Below are positions 1 through 6,495 of a DNA stretch of 12,143 nt, in pieces; position 1 is the stretch's first letter, and each line of letters opens with the position of its first letter. Source of the stretch: a bacterium (GTDB lineage: Bacteria; Tectomicrobia; Entotheonellia; Entotheonellales; Entotheonellaceae). The translations under genes were made by a program, and so were the position numbers. Below the pieces are notes generated by a model. It was given only the letters and a program-made list of their open reading frames with translations. It made no database searches and had not been told where the DNA came from. The stretch covers positions 1-12,143 of the forward strand of contig JAPULM010000410.1 of the NCBI GenBank assembly GCA_027294925.1, read 5' to 3'.

Positions 1-1674
1 ATCGGTATCGATCTGCGGCACCCACACCGTGTATTCCCTGTCCTTGTCTTCCTCCGGGGGGTCCTTGCTAAACACACCCCGCTCGAAATCAGGGCCGAAG
101 CTCTGCACGTAAAGCCGATTCGGCTCACCTGGACAGACCACGCCAGGCAGGGTCGGGAATCGTTTGCGTACCTCGTCTGCCGATACGGCCGATGCGTCTG
201 CACGGGTAGGCACGTGACTTGGTGGGGGCGGGGTGCCATCGGTCGCCCAGGCATCCAGCGCCACCAGAAGGGCTCGTAGCAGAGGGGTGGTTTTGAGGAG
301 ATTTTTGGCGTGCACATACGGCATGTCACCCGGGTCCGGTTGCGGAAACGGACCGTGCGGGGCGGAGGCAAAGAGATAGACTCGGGCGTGCTCATGGTCC
401 GCTAGATCGTTCCCCAGCGGGTCCGTATGCACCAGAGAGCCACGACGCTCCCAGTACTCTGCCGACGACTGCGTGTGGAGGACCAGGGGGTCGGTCTCAG
501 GCCGTTTGAGGATGCCATCGGTTCTTGCCGTCAGCGGATCGGTGATGACGGCGTAAGCAAATGGGAACTGATCCGATGGGTACAGGTGATCCGAGTGCTG
601 CCGGGGATAGCGTCCGGGCTGCGCGAAGCGATAGTTCAGGGTCACACGCCCGCCACCCGAAACATCCGGGGAGACCGCATCGAAAACCCGCCGCCCCTGC
701 GCATCGGCATTCCAACCTCGATACACGAACTCTCGCAGCAGCCGCCCACTCTGCGAAATCCCCCAGGCGTAGGCTTTTTCCATCCTTACGCCCTGTTTTT
801 GCAACGGATTCGGTGTGCCATCGGCATCGGTGTCGGCGTGTATTAGAAATGCGATGAGATCGCGGATGCCGATGAAACCAAGTCCCATCAGCGGTGGGTT
901 TTTGGCCGTATAAATAAGCTCGTAAAGCCAGCCGGGTTTGAACCCTGCCGGCAGATAACAGTGAGTGGTCGAGGGCATAACCGTACCGTGCTCATCGAGC
1001 CTGGCGAATTGCCAGGCGTCGGACGTGATGGGCATCCGAGCATCGCTCTCATGTTCCCGGCAGGTCAGCGTTGCCGCCGCGGTGTCTAGAGAAACTGACT
1101 CGTAACTCAGGGTGTAATCATTGCCGCTAAGGGGCAACCAGACGGTGTTCGGCTGCTCGGTCATCAATTCGGTGCGCACGATGCCCGTGAGATCTTGGCC
1201 CTCATCGGTCGCTACGGGTAGGCGCATGGTGAGTCGGTGAGCTCCGGGTAAGATGTCGCCTTGCCATCCCGACCAGACGATGGTGTAACCGTATCGCATG
1301 AGAAAGCCGTTGCCGGCATCTTGTAGAGTGGACGGATTATTCCCCGTGCTGTTGCCCTCATTCTCGGGTGCGTCGTTAAAATCCCGTAGAAGCCGTTTGT
1401 TCCCCCGGTTGTTGACATCATAAATCAGGCGGTGGTTGCCTCTGGCGAGATCAGAAGGCTTCAGGATGCAGAGATCAGTCGAAAACGTCACCCGACCTGA
1501 CGCCTCGCGGGGGGCGTACTCGAGGTCGACAACGCCTTGGTAGGCGGGATCTTGTGGATTGATGGCAAATTCAACCCTGCCGACCCATTTTTCGTAGGCG
1601 CCGACCCTGCCGAAGCCCGTACCTGCCGCGAAAGGCTCGCGCGTGTCTATGATCAATCGTATCTGGCTGTCCAT
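1..1674 (-). CDS. Alpha/beta-hydrolase domain protein (Abhydrolase_10 type), 3' end outside window
   Basis: An open frame of 558 codons runs without a stop from ATG at 1674 to the window edge, so the C-terminus (probably under 100 residues by family length) is missing. It resembles the Abhydrolase_10 (PF20091) family of poorly characterised esterase/lipase-like proteins. Visible landmarks are RYGYTIVWSGWQGD (127-140), the likely nucleophile elbow GISQSGR (305-311, Ser307 as probable nucleophile), and LDAWATDGTPPPP (473-485). Ser309 stands where the classic GxSxG has its last glycine, which is tolerated in this fold. No signal peptide is present, so a cytoplasmic enzyme is likely. GAGGGAG lies 6 bases before the ATG and supports the start. 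The substrate is unknown; hydrolysis of an ester or lactone is inferred from the fold. It stands alone, separated from the next intact gene by about 600 bases. Family call is solid, function is not. Confidence 0.88.
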   Translation of the reverse strand, partial: MDSQIRLIIDTREPFAAGTGFGRVGAYEKWVGRVEFAINPQDPAYQGVVDLEYAPREASGRVTFSTDLCILKPSDLARGNHRLIYDVNNRGNKRLLRDFNDAPENEGNSTGNNPSTLQDAGNGFLMRYGYTIVWSGWQGDILPGAHRLTMRLPVATDEGQDLTGIVRTELMTEQPNTVWLPLSGNDYTLSYESVSLDTAAATLTCREHESDARMPITSDAWQFARLDEHGTVMPSTTHCYLPAGFKPGWLYELIYTAKNPPLMGLGFIGIRDLIAFLIHADTDADGTPNPLQKQGVRMEKAYAWGISQSGRLLREFVYRGWNADAQGRRVFDAVSPDVSGGGRVTLNYRFAQPGRYPRQHSDHLYPSDQFPFAYAVITDPLTARTDGILKRPETDPLVLHTQSSAEYWERRGSLVHTDPLGNDLADHEHARVYLFASAPHGPFPQPDPGDMPYVHAKNLLKTTPLLRALLVALDAWATDGTPPPPSHVPTRADASAVSADEVRKRFPTLPGVVCPGEPNRLYVQSFGPDFERGVFSKDPPEEDKDREYTVWVPQIDTD

Positions 1675-1768
1675 GCGATGCTCCCTCAGGTGTTCCCCCC
1701 TGCCTTCTAAAGCGGCCGTCCCGAGCCCGTCGGCCCGGAAGAGCCCTTGAGGCTTTACCCTACCCCAT

Positions 1769-1796
1769 CCTGAGCGGCATGTCCAGGCCGCTCAGG
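1769..1796. repeat. Perfect inverted repeat, 10-bp stem with 8-base loop
   Basis: CCTGAGCGGC at 1769-1778 is exactly complementary to GCCGCTCAGG at 1787-1796, around an 8-base loop. No T-run follows on either strand, so it is not a textbook intrinsic terminator. It sits upstream of the minus-strand hydrolase and downstream of the decayed cyclophilin-like frame. It could be the 5' leader structure of the former, the old transcript end of the latter, or a REP-like repeat. Confidence 0.6.
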
Positions 1797-1825
1797 GCCT
1801 TGCTGTGAGGCGCTGTGGCGGGCTG

Positions 1826-1863
1826 CTGCCGGGGGCGGCTGGCCAGGGGTGGCCGCCAGGCAG
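1826..1863. repeat. Two-step GC-rich hairpin
   Basis: CTGCC (1826-1830) pairs with GGCAG (1859-1863), and inside it GGCGGC (1834-1839) pairs with GCCGCC (1852-1857), giving one long stem with a small asymmetric internal loop. It lies 30 bases from the 10-bp hairpin at 1769-1796, so the two form a tandem structured block. No T-run follows. Role unknown: leader structure, terminator pair or repetitive extragenic element. Confidence 0.5.
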
Positions 1864-1971
1864 AGACGTGCGGCGGACGGGGACGAGCCATCGTTAGGTA
1901 GGATACCAAGCATGCATTGGCTTGTGACTCATAAACATGAAACGTAGACTTGACCCTTTTCTTCCATTTCT

Positions 1972-2091
1972 TCACGTGTTGAACGACGTTTGAATGGGCA
2001 ATGCCGCTACGACTTGTCTCGCCGTCGGGGTGTTGGCCAGCTCTGCCTCCAACGCCAGAGCGCCAATACGAATGCGTATACGCGTCGTCAT
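1972..2091 (-). pseudogene. Truncated cyclophilin-like (PF04126-type) gene remnant
   Basis: A 39-codon frame starts at ATG 2091, with AAAGGGG 6 bases upstream as a fair ribosome binding site, and stops at 1972. The peptide carries the characteristic start of cyclophilin-like fold proteins: a beta strand TRIRIRIG, then LEAEL, then NTPTARQVVAALPI (20-33). Family members continue with a Trp-Gly-acidic-Glu-Ile/Val-Tyr-Phe strand and run to about 110-130 residues. Here a TGA falls where that Trp is expected. A shifted frame just downstream gives QVYVSC, which may be the decayed next strand. Nothing resembling the remaining domain follows. It is therefore read as a degraded gene. The longer frame reaching back to 2502 in the same phase is not homologous upstream. 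These proteins have no well-established function. Confidence 0.55.
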
Positions 2092-2287
2092 CTTTTTCCC
2101 CTTTGTCTTGCCAGATATACAACAGTGAGTGTCAAAGCTCCGACAGATAAATAAACGTTTCAGCTCCTCATAAGTTCTTAAAAAAGCTTGCACGCCGCGT
2201 GTTGCTTTGCCCAATTGAAGGCGCTCCCATAGTTGTCTTGGAGCTGGCACAAGTCTTGCTCGCCTCGATGCCGCATAGGGAGAGCAT

Positions 2288-2641
2288 ATGAAAACGTTAT
2301 GGCGATCGAACATGCATAAGTGTGAGCACGTGTTGTTTGTGTTCATGGCGTTGTCAACGTGCATTGTTTGCCACAATGCCATGGCCCAAGATCGACCGGA
2401 AAAAGCCAAAGTTTTTCTCGTCGGTAAGGCGAAACAACCACCAGTCCAGCAGCACGCCTCAAAAGCTGAGCGGTCTCTGGATCGTACCCTGAAGCCAGAC
2501 ACCTCGATACCTTATCACATCACGATTCTGCAATACCTGGCCGAAAAACGGGGCAGAATTCCTGTCTATTCCGGTCTGAACGGGAAAGTACAATTGGAAT
2601 TTGGTCTTTCAGGTTATCTAGGGATTAAATGCCTATTTTAA
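2288..2641 (+). CDS. Small putative exported protein, function unknown
   Basis: A 117-residue frame starts at ATG 2288, with GGGAGAG a few bases upstream. The N-terminus has the build of a Sec signal peptide: basic residues (K2, R6, K11), a hydrophobic stretch at about 15-28, and an Ala-Met-Ala end before Gln34 as a likely signal peptidase I site. The mature part, about 84 residues, is polar and rich in Lys and Gln (KAKQPPVQQ), followed by ITILQYLAEKRGRIPVYSGL and a Gly-rich end. I do not recognise a family. It is the only plus-strand gene in the left part, with intergenic DNA on both sides. The C-terminus could be shifted or shortened, given the decay seen nearby. The signal peptide and ribosome binding site make a real gene more likely than chance. 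Confidence 0.5.
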   Translation: MKTLWRSNMHKCEHVLFVFMALSTCIVCHNAMAQDRPEKAKVFLVGKAKQPPVQQHASKAERSLDRTLKPDTSIPYHITILQYLAEKRGRIPVYSGLNGKVQLEFGLSGYLGIKCLF

Positions 2642-2743
2642 CGTATGTTTATCGTATCGCTAGGCAGAAGTTTCTAGTACACAACGGCGAAGGTCCTATC
2701 CTGCTTTAGGCACGGCGTAGCGCTCGCAATAGCCTAACAAACG

Positions 2744-2764
2744 ACCCCGCCAAACTAGTGGGGT
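2744..2764 (-). terminator. Possible intrinsic terminator after the inositol-phosphatase gene
   Basis: Read on the minus strand, ACCCC pairs with GGGGT across an 11-base loop and is followed by the T-rich CGTTTGTT. It begins 8 bases past the stop of the minus-strand phosphatase gene, the right place for a terminator. The stem is only 5 bp, so the call is tentative. It also lies in the convergent gap after the plus-strand exported gene. Confidence 0.35.
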
Positions 2765-2772
2765 AATTGCGC

Positions 2773-3585
2773 CTAGCCATGACAGCGCAGTACGGCCAAT
2801 TTAGCCAGTATCGTGTCATGCAGATAACCATTGGACGCCACGATCTGATGTCCTAATCCGTCGAACGGTGCTCCGCTATAGGTTGATACTTGACCGCCGG
2901 CGCCGGCAACCAATAAGGCGCCGGCGGCAACATCCCACGGAGACAGATCTTGTTCCCAATAGGCGTCGAGACGGCCACTGGCGACATAGGCAAGATCGAG
3001 CGCTGCGGAGCCGGCCCGCAGCACGCCCTGCGACACCAGGTTGAAGGCAGCATATTCGTGGTGATTGTTGTCCGCTTTGAGGTGGCGGTCGTAAGGAAAT
3101 CCGGTAGCGAGCAGCGACCGCTGTAGGTTGGTGGTCGTACTGACTTGTAGACGTGTACCGTTCAGGTAGGCTGCTTGGCCGTGCCGGGCAGTAAACAATT
3201 CGTTACGGAGTGGATCGTAGATGACGCCAACCTGGACGTCTTGTGGGCTGGCAACGCCAATGCTGACTGCAAAATGGGGAAAACCGTGGGCATAATTCAC
3301 GGTGCCGTCCAACGGATCGATGATCCAACGCGCCGGACCGTCAGTCGTATGTTCCCCAAGCTCTTCACTCAAAATGGCGTGGTTTGGAAAATGCGCTTGG
3401 ATACCCTGCCGGATGAGGCTATCGGCAGCATAGTCAGCTTCGGTGACGGGATCAAGATCGCCTTTCAGGGTAACAACCTGTTGTTGTCCAAAGCGTCGCC
3501 TGAGTTCGGCGCCTGCCGTTTGGGCTAGGTTAATGGCTAACTCAAGCACGGCATCCCAGGGTACTGGTAAAGATGTCTGGGACAT
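2773..3585 (-). CDS. Inositol monophosphatase family protein
   Basis: This 270-residue protein has every signature of the Mg2+-dependent, Li+-sensitive inositol monophosphatase fold, at the usual length of about 260-275. It has DPVTEAD (45-51), SEE (73-75), WIIDPLDGTVNYAHGFP (87-103; metal ligands Asp90 and Asp93) and the C-terminal LSPWDVAAG (214-222, Asp218). The family hydrolyses phosphate monoesters such as myo-inositol 1-phosphate; relatives act on histidinol phosphate, fructose-1,6-bisphosphate or PAP. SuhB-type inositol phosphatase is the default reading, but sequence alone does not fix the substrate. GAGGA lies 9 bases before the ATG. The gene begins 33 bases after the stop of the membrane-protein gene on the same strand, so the two are probably co-transcribed. 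No active-site residue is missing. Confidence 0.93.
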   Translation of the reverse strand: MSQTSLPVPWDAVLELAINLAQTAGAELRRRFGQQQVVTLKGDLDPVTEADYAADSLIRQGIQAHFPNHAILSEELGEHTTDGPARWIIDPLDGTVNYAHGFPHFAVSIGVASPQDVQVGVIYDPLRNELFTARHGQAAYLNGTRLQVSTTTNLQRSLLATGFPYDRHLKADNNHHEYAAFNLVSQGVLRAGSAALDLAYVASGRLDAYWEQDLSPWDVAAGALLVAGAGGQVSTYSGAPFDGLGHQIVASNGYLHDTILAKLAVLRCHG

Positions 3586-3618
3586 GCGGTTTTTTCCTCA
3601 TTAAGGATAGGTCGTAAC

Positions 3619-4074
3619 TTAGGTGTCCGTCTCGGGCGCGGTTTTTGCGGAGACGTCCGTCGTGGGCACGATGAGCGGGGGTTGATCCGCTTTCGCCCGC
3701 ATCCAATTCAGGACGCGAAGCACGGTGGGCTGTTGTACGAGGCGTCGCTCAAGGGTGCGTTTGCCGGGAAAGTTCATCAGCATAAGGCCGATTAGAATGG
3801 TGATAATCCCTTGCCCAGGTAAGACGAGCATGATCAGACCGGCCAGGACGAAGACAAGGCCGAGGAGATTTTTGCAGATCAGGCCGAGTAGACGGATGGT
3901 GATTGGCGATCTCTGCTCAGGCAGGTGCCAGTGCTCATCGTAGATAAAGTAATGAGCCGGAATACGGATGACGAGTATTGGAATGACGATTAACGTGCCG
4001 ACAAATGTTACGCCAGAGAGCACGCTGAACCACCACAGAAACAGAGTATGACTAAACATCCATGCGAGATTCAC
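3619..4074 (-). CDS. Small inner-membrane protein, PGPGW-like
   Basis: The 151-residue product starts with GTG at 4074; AGGAAG lies a few bases upstream, and the next in-frame ATG is codon 6. It has a hydrophobic N-terminal segment (about 12-36), an amphipathic linker containing YDEHWHLPEQ (45-54), and a long hydrophobic hairpin (about 62-101) centred on LVLPGQGIITILIGL (83-97). It then has FPGKRTLERRL (102-112), a basic cytosolic stretch and a polar tail rich in Thr and Asp. The LPGxG turn between two membrane segments followed by basic residues matches the putative transmembrane PGPGW-type family (PF09656-like), whose role is unknown. It precedes the inositol-phosphatase gene by 33 bases in the same direction. 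Membrane location is well supported; function is not known. Confidence 0.8.
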   Translation of the reverse strand: MNLAWMFSHTLFLWWFSVLSGVTFVGTLIVIPILVIRIPAHYFIYDEHWHLPEQRSPITIRLLGLICKNLLGLVFVLAGLIMLVLPGQGIITILIGLMLMNFPGKRTLERRLVQQPTVLRVLNWMRAKADQPPLIVPTTDVSAKTAPETDT

Positions 4075-4215
4075 AGGCTTCCTAGCGTTGTATGAGCGTT
4101 AGGACATTAACATGATGATACCTAGTGATTAGGAAGATAAGAATTCTGATTATCTTTTTCAAGTTTAACGTTTTCCTGGACAGATTTGTTCTAGTCCTGT
4201 GTCATCCGGTTGGAC

Positions 4216-4236
4216 GAGGCGGCTTGGGGTCGCCTC
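4216..4236 (-). terminator. Hairpin downstream of the ligase remnant
   Basis: GAGGCG (4216-4221) pairs with CGCCTC (4231-4236) across a 9-base loop. It lies 22 bases past the stop of the minus-strand acyl-CoA ligase remnant and ahead of the membrane-protein gene, where a transcript end would fit. No T-run follows on the minus strand, so it may be only a processing or pause structure. Confidence 0.3.
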
Positions 4237-4257
4237 TGGACAAGACGAAGTGCGGCG

Positions 4258-4908
4258 TTATTGAGGATATAGCGTGGCAATATGCTCCAGATTTGCCTGT
4301 CGATCAATCTTTCCGGTTGGTGTCTCTAGCAGTTTGCTAACAAAGTAAAAATGTCGGGGCGCTTCATAGTGGTTCAAGAACTGTCGTAGGTCAGTACGGA
4401 TAACGGTTTCCAGTGCTGGTGCCAAGGTCGCTCCGCCACCGAACGGCTCGCCCTCAATGATTGCGACCACAGCCTGTCCCAAGCGGGAATGGGTCATGGG
4501 GCCTACGAAGAAGCGGCGATTGGCATAGGCCTCGCTTTGTTCACCTAAGAGCCACGCTTCCAGGGCACACTCGACGGTCTCAATTTGGACCTTGACACCG
4601 CCCGAGTTAATCACATTGTCGATGTGCCCCATCCAGCGGAACGCGCCATCTGTATCAAGCTCGACGAGATCGTTGGTTGGTAACGTTTCACCCTGCATCA
4701 CGTCGGCGGTGATGGTCAGACAACCACGCGTATCCTGGCCCAGCTCGACACCCTCAAACGGGACAAAGCGATCACTGCGCTGTGCTCCATTTAAGCGGCG
4801 TAAGGCAATGTGGCTGACGGTTTCGGTCATCCCGTAAGTGTAATAGAGCGGTGCCACAACCTGTTGCATCTGCTACTCCAGAGCCATACTGACTGCCGCG
4901 CCGCCGAT
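4258..4908 (-). pseudogene. menE: C-terminal part of a MenE-like acyl-CoA ligase, N-terminus lost
   Basis: Homology to o-succinylbenzoate-CoA ligase (MenE) type AMP-forming enzymes begins at about 4908 with IGGAAVSMALE. It meets a TAG codon (4875-4873) and continues in frame as QMQQ and the 203 codons from ATG 4869. Those 203 codons hold the A5 motif TYGMTET (11-17), TND (65-67), the hinge GHIDNVINSGGVKV (81-94) and the A10 lysine in ETPTGKIDR (182-190, Lys187). His82 stands where Arg is usual. Intact MenE-like enzymes are roughly 350-500 residues; the ATP-binding P-loop and most of the N-domain are missing here. The TAG could be one C-to-T change from CAG. GGAG falls 6 bases before ATG 4869, so a free C-terminal piece might still be translated, but it could not activate an acid alone. 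Other men genes are not in view, so the symbol marks resemblance only. Confidence 0.8.
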
Positions 4909-5011
4909 CATTGACCGTGACGGTGTGGCCTGCCTCAAGCAGGCAACGCACCATGGGATCGCCCATTGTACCCGTGCCGACGAAACCGAGTTGCATCTGT
5001 TGAGAGGGCAT
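4898..5011 (-). pseudogene. N-terminal fragment of a 3-hydroxyisobutyrate dehydrogenase-type gene
   Basis: From ATG 5011, preceded at 12 bases by GGAGGTG, the frame encodes the start of a beta-hydroxyacid dehydrogenase. It reads LGFVGTGTMGDPMVRCLLEAGH (8-29) and then VTVNDRRR (31-38). This holds the first strand and the glycine-rich NAD(P)-binding loop GxGxMG of the Rossmann fold. Family members run to about 290-300 residues. Here likeness ends near codon 38, where the DNA passes into the MenE-like remnant in another frame. The combined frame ends at 4772 with a meaningless tail. The enzyme must be dead: substrate-binding, catalytic lysine and C-terminal helical domain are all gone. The well-kept N-terminal part and ribosome binding site suggest fairly recent loss. 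Confidence 0.78.
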
Positions 5012-5243
5012 GGTGCTTCTTACACCTCCATTGGAATATTGCCAGTGCTTTTGTATGATAGCCTGTTTTATCTCCATATGCCATACCGTATTCATTGCCT
5101 TTGGCCGTCGGGGAGAAACAGTGTTTAAGCGCTGAAAGGCTTTTCTTTGTCGATCAAATGCGGTATATAGCGATACAGCAGTACACCGTTTTTAGTGATG
5201 ACAGCGCGGTGATCAAGGGTGCCATTAGCCAAAGGAGGGCGTT
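5012..5243. promoter_or_regulatory. Divergent intergenic region at the strand switch
   Basis: This 232-base stretch lies between the start of the decayed minus-strand dehydrogenase and the first plus-strand amidohydrolase, so it should hold promoters for both directions. The plus-strand gene has a very good ribosome binding site, GGAGG at 5234-5238, 5 bases before its ATG. TATATA at 5164-5169 could serve as a -10 box, but I see no matching -35, so no exact promoter is assigned. Confidence 0.35.
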
Positions 5244-6455
5244 ATGCGACAGGGATTCCGGGTGATTGATGCCGATACCCATATCAATCCGTCTATGGAT
5301 GTCCTACTACGCTATGCGGACCAGGCTCTGCGGGACCAGATGGACGATCTCAAGCCGTATATGCGTCAGGTCCAACCCCGTAGCGGGCGGGGTGATGCGG
5401 AGGATCAGGAAACCTATACGACCTTATCCATTAAGCCGCTGCGTAATCATCGCGTCGCCGGCACGAAATCCGGCGCTGCTGCTGGGCCAGGCGGCACGGC
5501 TGACTTTCTGTCCGGACGCACGCAAATGGCCACGCGTAAGCCGATTACCGCACGTACGGCTGAAGATAACGCCAGCGGCCGCCTGGGGGATATGGACATT
5601 GAAGGCCGCGACATCGACTTTCTCATTCCGGGGACCTGGGCCTATGGTGCGCCCACCCTGGCGTCACACCTGTTCAGGGGCCTGTATAACGCCTATCACC
5701 GCTACATAGCGGATTATTGTTCGGCGGACTCGCGCCGTTTGAAGAGCATGGTTCTGGCTCCGGGTAATGATCCGCAGTGGGCCGCCCAGGTGATCAAGAA
5801 ACATGCGTCGGAGGACTGGGTAGCGGCGGTTTGGCCTTTGTTGCCGGAGGATTTGCCATTGGATGATCCTGATCTGGAGCCGATCTGGGCAGCTGCAAAT
5901 GAGGCGGATCTGCCCATTATGTACCATGGTTTCACCATCGAGACACCTTACTTTCCCGGCTACCGTGATATTTGGGAAAATCCGGCTATGAGCCGCTGCG
6001 CCGGTCAAACCTGGGGTGGGCAGCGCTTTCTGTCTTTTATGTTGATGGGCGGTATGCTCGATCGTTATGCCAATCTCCGCATCGGTGTTTTGGAGACCGG
6101 CCACGGCTGGCTGCCACACTGGTTGATTCGCCTAACGCGACAAATTGAATACGTCAAAGGTTCGGTGCTGCCTTCGCTTAAGCACACGCCGATTGAATAC
6201 TCCCAGATGGGCCGCGTTTTCTGCGGTATTGACGCGTCTGAGGGAGCGCAGATGACCAAGGCGGTGAACGACCTGCTGGGTGACCATGTGCTGATGTACC
6301 TATCGGACTATCCCCATCCGGAGACCATCTTCCCTGACAGCACCGATGCGGTGCTTGCCTGGCAAGAGGTATTGGGAGAGCAAGCCACCCGCAAGCTGAT
6401 GAGCGAAAACGCGACGCGCTTTCTACGCTTGACCACCACACCGTGGGGTGATTAG
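5244..6455 (+). CDS. Amidohydrolase family 2 (metal-dependent TIM-barrel) protein, copy 1
   Basis: This 403-residue protein belongs to the amidohydrolase-2 group (PF04909), which includes ACMSD and gamma-resorcylate decarboxylase as well as hydrolases. Visible landmarks are DADTH (9-13) at the end of the first strand, YHG (227-229, His228), the block PYFPGYRDIWEN (235-246), LETGHGWLPHW (283-293), and SDYPHPE (354-360) with the likely metal-binding Asp355. The usual first-strand HxH is D-x-H here (Asp11, His13), as in many members. Residues 70-110 form a Gly/Ala/Thr-rich insert of low complexity. The start is set by AAAGGAGGG just upstream. It is followed after 40 bases by a paralogue with the same blocks, so the two are probably co-transcribed. 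A carbon-carbon lyase/decarboxylase or a hydrolase would both fit; the substrate is unknown. No signal peptide. Confidence 0.88.
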   Translation: MRQGFRVIDADTHINPSMDVLLRYADQALRDQMDDLKPYMRQVQPRSGRGDAEDQETYTTLSIKPLRNHRVAGTKSGAAAGPGGTADFLSGRTQMATRKPITARTAEDNASGRLGDMDIEGRDIDFLIPGTWAYGAPTLASHLFRGLYNAYHRYIADYCSADSRRLKSMVLAPGNDPQWAAQVIKKHASEDWVAAVWPLLPEDLPLDDPDLEPIWAAANEADLPIMYHGFTIETPYFPGYRDIWENPAMSRCAGQTWGGQRFLSFMLMGGMLDRYANLRIGVLETGHGWLPHWLIRLTRQIEYVKGSVLPSLKHTPIEYSQMGRVFCGIDASEGAQMTKAVNDLLGDHVLMYLSDYPHPETIFPDSTDAVLAWQEVLGEQATRKLMSENATRFLRLTTTPWGD

Positions 6456-6495
6456 AAAATAGGGCTGTTAGAGGGACTTAGGAAAGGAAAATGCC

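Larger units (their letters stand above)
1675..2287. other. Long intergenic stretch with hairpins and one gene remnant
   Basis: About 610 bases separate the hydrolase start from the next intact gene. The part nearest the hydrolase (roughly 1700-1870) is very GC-rich and holds two hairpins, listed separately. A truncated cyclophilin-like reading frame lies at 1972-2091. The part from 2092 to 2287 is more AT-rich and lies between that remnant and the divergent small exported gene, so it probably holds the old divergent promoters; I found no convincing -35/-10 pair. Longer minus-strand frames crossing the stretch (for example 1760-2122) have no family resemblance and look like chance. Confidence 0.6.

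Noticed and set aside
427..857. Plus-strand frames of 139 and 98 codons and a minus-strand frame at 497-715
   Set aside because: They lie opposite to or overlap the long Abhydrolase_10 frame, whose conserved motifs decide the coding strand; the peptides are Arg/Pro/His-rich shadows.
1760..2122. 120-codon minus-strand frame
   Set aside because: It overlaps the cyclophilin-like remnant in another phase and the hairpin block, has no family resemblance and no ribosome binding site; GC-rich chance frame.
2092..2502. Upstream extension of the cyclophilin-like frame to 2502
   Set aside because: The extension lies antisense to the signal-peptide gene at 2288-2641 and has no homology; the ATG at 2091 with AAAGGGG upstream is the natural start.
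4125..4340. 71-codon plus-strand frame
   Set aside because: It is antisense to the end of the ligase remnant and has no motif or ribosome binding site.
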